A stretch of 30,468 nt of DNA, from assembly GCA_964384585.1 (NCBI GenBank), contig CAYLME010000023.1:1-30468 (forward strand), read 5' to 3'. The notes under the pieces are model-generated. The model saw only the letters and a program-made list of their open reading frames with translations. It did no database searches and was not told the DNA's origin. How positions within the stretch are numbered: the first letter of the stretch is position 1; each line of letters opens with the position of its first letter. Of the stretch, positions 23,606 through 30,468 are shown piece after piece. The stretch is from DASTYK01 sp964384585 (GTDB lineage Bacteria > Gemmatimonadota > Gemmatimonadetes > Longimicrobiales > RSA9). A program made the translations under genes and the position numbers.

Positions 23606-24269
23606 CAGCGCGGATGTAAGCGAGATCCGGCGCGCAATGGATGCGGGTCTGATCGACGGCATTACGACGAACCCGTCGCTCCTGTCTAAGGCGGCCGGCA
23701 ATGGTGCCAGCCCGCGCGACATCCTGAAGGAGATCTGCGAGCTGGTGCCGGGTCCCATCAGTGCGGAAGTCGTGGCGGTGGACAAGGATCGGATGTACGC
23801 CGAAGGCCGCGAGCTGGCGAAGCTGGCGGACAACATCGTGATCAAGGTGCCACTGACCGAGGACGGCCTGATCGCGTGCCGTCGTTTCCGCGCGGATGAC
23901 ATCCACGTGAATGTCACGCTCTGTTTTTCGCCGGCGCAGGCACTCCTCGCCGCGAAGGCGGGCGCCTCCTACATCTCGCCGTTCGTCGGGCGACTCGATG
24001 ACGTGGGCGAGAGCGGGATGGACCTGATCGCGCAGATCGTACAGATCTACGACAACTACGACGTCGCGACGGAGGTGCTGGTGGCATCGGTACGACACCC
24101 GATGCACGTCGTGGAGGCGGCGATGCTCGGTGCACATGTCGCCACGGTGCCGGCGAAGGTGCTGCACCAGCTGATCGGGCATCCGCTGACGGACAAGGGG
24201 CTGAAGGCGTTCCTCGCGGACTGGGAAAAGCTGCCGGAAAGTGCCCGTCACATCGTCGCGCAGGCGTAA
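23589..24269 (+). CDS. fsa: Transaldolase / fructose-6-phosphate aldolase family (TalC/FSA)
   Basis: A small transaldolase-family TIM barrel of 226 residues. The Schiff-base lysine is K86 in NIVIKVPLT. The family blocks FFLDSADV, GITTNPSLLSK, NVTLCFSPAQALLAAKAG and YISPFVGRLDD are all present. Proteins of this size are either transaldolases of the pentose phosphate pathway (TalC) or fructose-6-phosphate aldolases; sequence at this level cannot separate them, though the whole-genome role is most often transaldolase. The ATG at 23589 overlaps truA by 17 bases with GGA just upstream. Confidence 0.93.
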   Translation: MKFFLDSADVSEIRRAMDAGLIDGITTNPSLLSKAAGNGASPRDILKEICELVPGPISAEVVAVDKDRMYAEGRELAKLADNIVIKVPLTEDGLIACRRFRADDIHVNVTLCFSPAQALLAAKAGASYISPFVGRLDDVGESGMDLIAQIVQIYDNYDVATEVLVASVRHPMHVVEAAMLGAHVATVPAKVLHQLIGHPLTDKGLKAFLADWEKLPESARHIVAQA

Positions 24270-24270
24270 C

Positions 24271-25725
24271 GTGCGCAAGCTCGTCGTGCTCGTGCTGCTG
24301 CTCGCGGCACCGCCGGTGGCCCTCGCGTTCCATGCGCGAACCGACGGCAGTGAGACCGCTATTGCAGAAGCCCTGCGCACCGCCACGCCGCAGGCCAACG
24401 CGCAGTCCCCTGCTGTCGCGCAGCAGACGATCGAGCAGGAGCGCCGCAACGCGATCGTACGCGCGGCCGAGCGTGCGGCCCCCTCGGTTGTCAGCGTGAA
24501 CACGGTGCGCAGGCAGCGTGTGCGTGCACGCACGGTGTGGGAGCAGTTCTTCATCGGACCGGGTATCTCGCGGGAGGTGCCCGGGCTCGGCTCCGGCTTC
24601 ATCATCGATGCGAGCGGTCTGATCCTCACGAACGAGCACGTCGTGCGCGGCGCGGACGAGGTCGTCGTCACGCTCAACGACGGCACGGACCTGCCCGCAG
24701 AGATCGTCGGTGCGGACGAGGCGACGGACCTGGCACTGCTGCGCGTGAGCCCGCCGTCGGGACGTCGTCTGCCGGTGGCACCGCTCGGCACGTCGAACGA
24801 CCTGGTGATCGGCGAGTGGGCGATCGCGATCGGCAATCCGTTCGGGTTCCTGCTCTCGAACGTGGAGCCGACCGTCACGGCAGGTGTGATCAGCGGCGTC
24901 GGCCGCAACATCATCCCGGACGCGACCGGCCAGGAGCGCGGCTTCTACCTGGACATGATCCAGACGGACGCGTCGATCAATCCCGGCAACTCGGGCGGGC
25001 CGCTGCTCAACGCACTCGGTGACGTGATCGGCGTGAACAGTTCGATCATCTCGGGCAGCGGCGGCAGCGTCGGCCTGGGTTTCGCCATCCCGATCGATCG
25101 TGCGCGCCGCGTTGCTGCGAACCTGCTCGAGCACGGTGAGGTCCGCCGGGCGTGGGTCGGCGTGACACTCGAGACGGGTGACACGGACCGCTTCGGCCGC
25201 TCACGCGATGTCCGCATCGCGAGCGTTGCACCCGGCTCGCCCGCCGAACAGGCCGGTCTGCGTGCGGGTGATACGATCATCCGTGCGAACGGTCGTCGCG
25301 TCGCGACGCCGCTCGACTGGGAAGCGCGCCTGCTCGACTCGAGCGTCGGCCAGCCGCTGCAGCTCGTGACGCGGCGGGGCGGCAGTGAGCGACAGGTCGC
25401 AGTCACTGCGAGTGCGCTGCCGTCGCTCACGGCAGAGCGCGTGCGGGCATTGAGCGATCTCCAGCTCGTGACGGTTACGCCGGCGATCCGCGCCGAGCGC
25501 GGGCTGGCGAGCGAGCGCGGCGCACTGATCGTGGAGCTGTCCGACGTCGCACGCTCCGTCGGACTCGCGCAGGGCGACGTCATCGTACAGATCAACCGCG
25601 TGCCGGTCGGCAGCGCCGGGGAGGCAGCCGAGCTGCTGCGCCGGCTCGCCGGAGGTGCGGCGCGTGTCATCATCGAGCGGCGCGGACAGTACGGCTCCGT
25701 CTCGTTCACCATTGGCCAGGAGTGA
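24271..25725 (+). CDS. HtrA/DegP-family periplasmic serine protease with two PDZ domains
   Basis: A secreted trypsin-like protease of 484 residues that likely handles misfolded envelope proteins. A signal peptide covers about residues 1-20 (VRKLVVLVLLLAAPPVALA). The catalytic triad is H123 in LTNEHVVRG, D153 in EATDLALLRV and S241 in NPGNSGGPL. Two PDZ domains follow, at about 290-375 (carboxylate-binding part RAWVGVTLE) and 400-480. The chosen GTG start directly follows the fsa stop and has AGG six bases upstream; a GTG ten codons earlier lies inside fsa. A signal peptide and two PDZ domains fit DegP/DegQ more than single-PDZ DegS. It is unexpected between sugar and purine genes. Confidence 0.93.
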   Translation: MRKLVVLVLLLAAPPVALAFHARTDGSETAIAEALRTATPQANAQSPAVAQQTIEQERRNAIVRAAERAAPSVVSVNTVRRQRVRARTVWEQFFIGPGISREVPGLGSGFIIDASGLILTNEHVVRGADEVVVTLNDGTDLPAEIVGADEATDLALLRVSPPSGRRLPVAPLGTSNDLVIGEWAIAIGNPFGFLLSNVEPTVTAGVISGVGRNIIPDATGQERGFYLDMIQTDASINPGNSGGPLLNALGDVIGVNSSIISGSGGSVGLGFAIPIDRARRVAANLLEHGEVRRAWVGVTLETGDTDRFGRSRDVRIASVAPGSPAEQAGLRAGDTIIRANGRRVATPLDWEARLLDSSVGQPLQLVTRRGGSERQVAVTASALPSLTAERVRALSDLQLVTVTPAIRAERGLASERGALIVELSDVARSVGLAQGDVIVQINRVPVGSAGEAAELLRRLAGGAARVIIERRGQYGSVSFTIGQE

Positions 25726-25727
25726 AG

Positions 25728-27200
25728 TTGAGCGCAGACCCAGACGCTGGTTACGCGGCCCCGGAGCCGCCCGCCAGCGCCACGTACCGCAACCCGCTGG
25801 TGGAGCGGTACGCATCGCGGGAAATGACGCGGATCTTTTCGGACGAGTACAAATTCGGCATGTGGCGCCGCCTGTGGCTGGCGCTCGCGGAATCCGAGAA
25901 GGAGCTCGGCCTCGACATCAGCGACGAGGCGATCGCAGCGATGCGCGCGAACCTGGACACGCTCGATCTCGCGCGGGCGGCCGAGCTGGAGAAGAAGCTG
26001 CGCCACGACGTGATGGCGCATGTCCATCATTTCGGCGAGATCGCGCCGGCGGCCAAGCCGTACATCCACCTGGGCGCGACCAGCGCCTACGTCACCGACA
26101 ACACGGAACTGCTGCAGCACAGGGAAGCGCTGCTGCTGGTCAGGAAGCGGCTGGTGGCCGCGATCGCCGTGCTTGCCGGCTTCGCCCGTGAGTATCGCGA
26201 CCTGCCGACGCTCGGCTACACGCATTTCCAGCCCGCACAGCCGACGACCGTCGGCAAGCGGGCGTGCCTCTGGCTGCAGGATTTCGTTCTCGACGTCGAG
26301 GAGATCGAGCACCGGCTGAGCACGGTTCGCTTCCGCGGCGTGCGCGGCACGACCGGAACGGAAGCCAGCTTCTTCGAGCTGTTCGACGGCGACGGCGCGA
26401 AGGTCGACGAGCTCAACCGTCGCATTGCTGCGAAGCTCGGCTTCGATCAGCTCTACGGCGTCACCGGTCAGACGTACACGCGCAAGAGCGACTACGCGTT
26501 CCTGGCGACGCTGGCCGGTCTGGCCACGTCGGCTTCGAAGTACGCGCACGATCTGCGGCTGCTGCAGCATCTCAAGGAGATCGAGGAGCCGTACGAGACG
26601 CACCAGATCGGCTCGAGCGCGATGGCGTACAAGCGGAACCCGATGCGTGCCGAACGGATCACTGCCCTCGCGCGGCACGTGATCGCACTGACGATCGACC
26701 CGGCGTTCACGGCCGCCACGCAGTGGCTCGAGCGCACGCTCGACGACTCCGCGAACCGCCGCATTGCGATCCCGGAGGCGTACATCGGCACGGACGCGAT
26801 CCTGCTGCTCGTGCACAACGTGTCGGCGGGCCTCGTCGTGCGGCCGGCCGTGATTCGCAGGCATCTGATGGACGAGCTGCCGTTCATGGCGACGGAACCG
26901 ATCCTGATGCGCGCGGTGAAGGCGGGCGGCGACCGTCAGGAGCTGCACGAGCGGATCCGTCAGCACAGCGTCGCCGCGGCGAATCGTGTCAAGGACGAGG
27001 GCGCACCGAACGATCTGATCGAGCGGATCGTATCGGATCCGGCCTTCGGCCTGAGCCGTGCAGCAGTAGAGGAGACGCTCGACCCGGTGCGCCACACGGG
27101 CCGTGCCGCGGAGCAGGTGGACCATTTCCTGGAGACGCACGTCGCGCCGGTGCTCGCGCGCTACGCGGCCGATGCGTCCGTACCGGAGTTGCGCGCATGA
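25728..27200 (+). CDS. purB: Adenylosuccinate lyase, eukaryote-like type (PurB)
   Basis: Cleaves SAICAR to AICAR and adenylosuccinate to AMP. The 490-residue fumarase-superfamily enzyme has the catalytic histidine H166 in GYTHFQPAQPTTVGKRA and the flexible signature loop GSSAMAYKRNPMRAER at about 295-310 with its catalytic serine. Many blocks, such as RFRGVRGTTGTEASF, TGQTYTRKSDY and ERTLDDSANRRI, closely resemble animal ADSL rather than the shorter 430-residue bacterial form. The start is uncertain by two codons: the TTG at 25728 has AGGAG five bases upstream, whereas a GTG at 25722 overlaps the htrA stop with no spacing. It overlaps purC as ATGA. Confidence 0.95.
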   Translation: MSADPDAGYAAPEPPASATYRNPLVERYASREMTRIFSDEYKFGMWRRLWLALAESEKELGLDISDEAIAAMRANLDTLDLARAAELEKKLRHDVMAHVHHFGEIAPAAKPYIHLGATSAYVTDNTELLQHREALLLVRKRLVAAIAVLAGFAREYRDLPTLGYTHFQPAQPTTVGKRACLWLQDFVLDVEEIEHRLSTVRFRGVRGTTGTEASFFELFDGDGAKVDELNRRIAAKLGFDQLYGVTGQTYTRKSDYAFLATLAGLATSASKYAHDLRLLQHLKEIEEPYETHQIGSSAMAYKRNPMRAERITALARHVIALTIDPAFTAATQWLERTLDDSANRRIAIPEAYIGTDAILLLVHNVSAGLVVRPAVIRRHLMDELPFMATEPILMRAVKAGGDRQELHERIRQHSVAAANRVKDEGAPNDLIERIVSDPAFGLSRAAVEETLDPVRHTGRAAEQVDHFLETHVAPVLARYAADASVPELRA

Positions 27201-28162
27201 GTAACGGAATCGCGGTCGATCGTACCGAGCTGCCCTTCCCTCTCCTGACGCGAGGCAAGGTGCGCGATGTCTATGACGTCGGCGACGACCGACTGCTGCT
27301 GGTTGCGACGGATCGCATCAGCGCGTTCGACGTGGTCATGGAGGAGCCGATCCCCCACAAGGGCGCAGTGCTCACGCAGATCACGGCGTGGTGGCTCGCG
27401 CGGCTGGGCGACCTGACGCCGAACCACCTGATCACTGCCGACCCGGACGCGATCCAGAAGGCGCTGCCCAAGCTCAAGTCGACACGCCAGGTCTGGGAGC
27501 GTCGCAGCATGCTCGTCCACAAGGCGAAGGTCGTGCCAATCGAGTGCGTCGTGCGTGGCTACATCTCGGGTTCCGCATGGAAGGAGTACCGCACGCAGGG
27601 CACGCTTGCCGGCGAGAAGCTGCCGACCGGTCTGACCGAGAGCGCCCGGCTGGATCCGCCCATCTTCTCGCCTGCAACGAAGGCGGAAGTCGGCGAGCAC
27701 GACGAGAACATCACGTTCGACGACATGAAGCGCCGGATCGGCGACGAGCTGGCGAACGAGCTGCGCGAGCGCAGTCTCGCGATCTACGAACGCGGCCGTG
27801 AGGTCGCCGAGCAGTCCGGCATCATCGTCGCCGACACGAAGTTCGAGTTCGGCACGCTCGCAGACGGCACGCTCGTCATCATCGACGAGGTGCTGACACC
27901 CGACAGCTCGCGCTTCTGGCCGCGCGAGAGCTACCAGCCGGGCCGCGGCCAGCCGTCGCTCGACAAGCAGCCGGTGCGCGACTTCCTGGAAGAGCTGGTC
28001 GAGGAAGGCGAGTGGAACAAGCAGGTGCCGCCGCCGGCGCTGCCCGGATACGTGATCGATGCGACGTCGGAGCGCTACCGCGCGCTCTTCCGCCGGCTCA
28101 CCGGCTTCACGCTCGACGAGTTTCCCATGCACGACCCCGGCGCGGAGCCGGCAGCGGAGTAG
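27197..28162 (+). CDS. purC: SAICAR synthetase, long form (PurC)
   Basis: Phosphoribosylaminoimidazole-succinocarboxamide synthase: joins aspartate to CAIR with ATP. At 321 residues it belongs to the longer form typified by yeast Ade1, not the 237-residue E. coli type. Visible signatures are LLTRGKVRDVYDVGDDRLLL at 16-35, DRISAFDVV at 39-47, ECVVRGYISGSAWKEY at 116-131, ADTKFEFG at 212-219 and IIDEVLTPDSSRFW at 228-241. The ATG overlaps the purB stop and has GGAG eight bases upstream. Its product is a substrate of PurB, encoded just before it. Confidence 0.96.
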   Translation: MSNGIAVDRTELPFPLLTRGKVRDVYDVGDDRLLLVATDRISAFDVVMEEPIPHKGAVLTQITAWWLARLGDLTPNHLITADPDAIQKALPKLKSTRQVWERRSMLVHKAKVVPIECVVRGYISGSAWKEYRTQGTLAGEKLPTGLTESARLDPPIFSPATKAEVGEHDENITFDDMKRRIGDELANELRERSLAIYERGREVAEQSGIIVADTKFEFGTLADGTLVIIDEVLTPDSSRFWPRESYQPGRGQPSLDKQPVRDFLEELVEEGEWNKQVPPPALPGYVIDATSERYRALFRRLTGFTLDEFPMHDPGAEPAAE

Positions 28163-28167
28163 CCATC

Positions 28168-29043
28168 ATGCGACGACCGCGGCTGCAGCAGGGCGTCATC
28201 ATCCTCCCGAGCGCCCTCACACTCGGGAACCTGTTCTTCGGTGTGTGGGCGATTGTGTCCGCGGCGTCCGGCGATTTCATGCGCGCCGGCTGGCTGATCG
28301 TCTTTGCCGGCATCTTCGATACGCTCGACGGGCGCATCGCGCGTGCAACGCAGACGGGCAGCCGCTTCGGCGAGGAACTGGACTCGCTGGTCGATGCGAT
28401 CAGCTTCGGCGTGGCGCCGGGCCTGATCATGTACCACCTCTTCCTCGCGGAGAGCGGCGGCTGGGGCTGGGTCGCGGTCTTTTTCTACGTCACCGCCGCC
28501 GTCATCCGGCTCGCGCGCTTCAACGTCGAGCAGGCGGGCCACGCCAAGCTCGCATTTCACGGGCTGCCCTCGCCGTCCGCGGGCATGACGCTCGCCACGT
28601 TCTATCCGTTCAGCCAGACGGACTTCTTTCAGACGTATCTCTCACACTGGCGCTGGCCCGAGCTGATGATCGGGCTGATGCTCGTCATCGCGTTCCTGAT
28701 GATGAGCCATGTGCTGTACCCGGTCGTGCCCAAGATCGGGGTTCGGACGCGCAAGCACATCCTGAACGGGCTGTTCCTCGGGACCATGATCGTGCTCGCC
28801 ATCACGGTCCCGCGCCTGTTCTTCTTCCCCGCCCTGATCGGATACCTGGCCTACGGGGTATTGAAGTCGACGCTGGTCGGGTTCCTCGAGCGGATGCCCG
28901 AGCGCGACCCGATGATCGACGAGGAAGAGGACGAGGGCGACGAGGCGGGCGCTGAGTTGCGCGACATCGATTACGGCGAGCTTTCTCACAGTGAACCATT
29001 GCAGCCGCGCCGCTTCCGGCGGCCCGGCCGGGGGGGCCATTGA
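28168..29043 (+). CDS. pssA: CDP-diacylglycerol--serine O-phosphatidyltransferase (PssA-like)
   Basis: A membrane CDP-alcohol phosphatidyltransferase, 291 residues, that likely makes phosphatidylserine from CDP-diacylglycerol and serine. The full active-site pattern is present: D51, D54-G55, A58-R59, G68, D72 and D76. Several hydrophobic membrane segments surround it, at about 12-32, 40-52, 80-105, 160-185 and 190-225. SFGVAPGLIMYH and VIRLARFNVEQ are typical of PssA rather than PgsA. A charged C-terminal tail of about 50 residues (acidic cluster, then Arg-rich end) is extra. The ATG at 28168 follows purC by six bases with GGAG eight bases upstream. It has no known link to purine synthesis; no psd gene is nearby. 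Confidence 0.9.
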   Translation: MRRPRLQQGVIILPSALTLGNLFFGVWAIVSAASGDFMRAGWLIVFAGIFDTLDGRIARATQTGSRFGEELDSLVDAISFGVAPGLIMYHLFLAESGGWGWVAVFFYVTAAVIRLARFNVEQAGHAKLAFHGLPSPSAGMTLATFYPFSQTDFFQTYLSHWRWPELMIGLMLVIAFLMMSHVLYPVVPKIGVRTRKHILNGLFLGTMIVLAITVPRLFFFPALIGYLAYGVLKSTLVGFLERMPERDPMIDEEEDEGDEAGAELRDIDYGELSHSEPLQPRRFRRPGRGGH

Positions 29044-29296
29044 ACGCATATCAGGTCGAGGTCCGGATCATGCCACGCGTGGGTCTGCTGGACCCTGAGG
29101 GTAATGCCGTGCAGCACGCGCTGACCTCGCTCGAGTTCGGCGGCGTGGAGGACGTGCGCGTCGGCAAGCTGATCCGGCTGCGTGTGCAGGCGGACTCGGA
29201 AGAGGCTGCACGAAGCGCCGCCGACGCCATGTGCCGCCGCCTGCTTGCGAATCCGGTGACCGAGGACTACGAGATCGCGCTGGGAGGCGTCCGGTG

Positions 29297-29297
<1 letters not shown>
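29040..29297 (+). CDS. purS: FGAM synthase subunit PurS
   Basis: Small subunit of the three-part formylglycinamidine ribonucleotide synthase found in Gram-positives and many other phyla; it bridges PurQ and PurL and helps ammonia transfer. At 85 residues it has the expected size. YQVEVRIMPRVGLLDPEGNA at the N-terminus and VEDVRVGKLIRLRV in the middle match the family. The start is a TTG overlapping the pssA stop (TTGA), preceded by a run of G residues; no ATG gives a full-length protein. It is followed at once by purQ. Confidence 0.93.
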
Positions 29298-30001
<704 letters not shown>

Positions 30002-30064
30002 TGGCGATGACGGCGCACGCCGTGGCACGCGCACGGACATCGGATGAGATGCAGGAGGCATGTC

Positions 30065-30468
30065 GTGGCTGAGACGATGACACAGGGGCCTGCACCACGC
30101 CCCGGTGATCCGGAGATAACGCCCGAGCAGTTCACCGAACACGGGCTGTCGGCGCACGAGCGTGAGCTGATCCTCGATATCCTCGGCCGCGAGCCGACAC
30201 ACACGGAGCTCGGTGTCTTCAGCGCGCTCTGGTCCGAGCACTGCGGCTACAAGAACTCGAAGCCGCTGCTCCGCACGCTGCCGACCGAAGCGCCCTGGGT
30301 ACTGCAGGGACCGGGCGAGAACGCCGGTGTGATCGACATCGGTGACGACCACGCGATCGCGTTCAAGATCGAGTCGCACAACCATCCGTCTGCGATCGAG
30401 CCGTACCAGGGTGCGGCAACCGGTGTCGGCGGCATCCTGCGCGACGTCTTCACGATGGGTGCGCGACC
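30065..30468 (+). CDS. purL: FGAM synthase subunit PurL, N-terminal part
   Basis: The first 134 residues of the ATP-dependent synthetase subunit that converts FGAR to FGAM; the rest is past the right edge. LGREPTHTELGVFSALWSEH, CGYKNSKPLL, FKIESHNHPSAIEPYQGAAT and GVGGILRDVFTMGAR are strong PurL markers. The glutaminase domain is expected to be the separate PurQ upstream. The start is a GTG with AGGAGG six bases upstream; an ATG four codons later is less well placed. A 63-base gap separates it from purQ, the widest spacing after the initial truA promoter; it holds a short open frame of 23 codons that I do not think is a gene. Confidence 0.95.
   Translation, partial: MAETMTQGPAPRPGDPEITPEQFTEHGLSAHERELILDILGREPTHTELGVFSALWSEHCGYKNSKPLLRTLPTEAPWVLQGPGENAGVIDIGDDHAIAFKIESHNHPSAIEPYQGAATGVGGILRDVFTMGAR

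Noticed and set aside
20954..23917. A 987-codon open frame on the minus strand across the tdh, kbl, truA and fsa region.
   Set aside because: It lies opposite four well-identified genes and an intergenic gap. GC-rich codons leave few stops on the opposite strand, and its translation is low-complexity Arg/Ala/His-rich with no domain.
24945..27140. A 731-codon open frame on the minus strand opposite htrA and purB.
   Set aside because: Both genes on the other strand are complete and recognisable; this is their shadow.

Overview
The window is about 30.5 kb of dense, high-GC bacterial chromosome. It holds 27 confidently called protein genes and one doubtful small reading frame. There are no rRNA or tRNA genes, no insertion sequences, no prophage and no CRISPR array. 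GC-rich codons, frequent GTG/TTG starts, 1-4 bp gene overlaps and the mix of families (PhoH/PgpH, LytR_C, split PurS-PurQ-PurL, epimerase-type threonine dehydrogenase) suggest a Gemmatimonadota-like or similar environmental phylum. That placement is inference, because no rRNA or other definitive marker is present.

Layout. (1) 1-3916, minus strand: aspS, then phoH, then a 7TM-HD phosphodiesterase cut by the left edge. (2) 4095-4935: an unrecognised 125-residue helical protein (plus) convergent with a PTS EIIA-like protein (minus). (3) 5052-6170, plus: rlmN, with a palindrome just upstream. (4) 6294-9381, minus: panB, panC, panD, yqeK and a LytR_C membrane protein, a tightly packed pantothenate operon. 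(5) 9479-11149, plus: an NFACT/RqcH-family protein. (6) 11192-18064, minus: trpC, trpF, trpB, a HEAT-repeat protein, an HD-GYP protein and trpA. (7) 18123-18731, plus: lexA, divergent from trpC across 58 bp. (8) 18998-20050, minus: trpD, away from the other trp genes. (9) 20273-22495, plus: tdh and kbl, a threonine-to-glycine pathway. (10) 22790-30468, plus: truA, fsa, htrA, purB, purC, pssA, purS, purQ and purL (cut by the right edge), an almost gapless run.

How the genes work together. trpC, F, B, A and D cover every tryptophan step after anthranilate; trpE and trpG are not in the window. panB, C and D make pantothenate from ketoisovalerate and aspartate, lacking only the ketopantoate reductase. 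The pur genes cover the FGAM synthase complex (PurS, PurQ, PurL), SAICAR synthetase and adenylosuccinate lyase. tdh and kbl would break threonine down to glycine and acetyl-CoA, and glycine is itself a purine precursor.

The most unusual feature is the pair of signalling genes between trpB and trpA. The HEAT-repeat protein and the HD-GYP protein are joined by a GTGA overlap, and their N-terminal regions look like diverged copies of one unnamed module. This is the best candidate for an undescribed system here. Secondary points are eukaryote-like purB and purC, a candidate LexA operator shared by lexA and trpC, near-leaderless promoter geometry at truA, and a palindrome overlapping the tdh -35 element.
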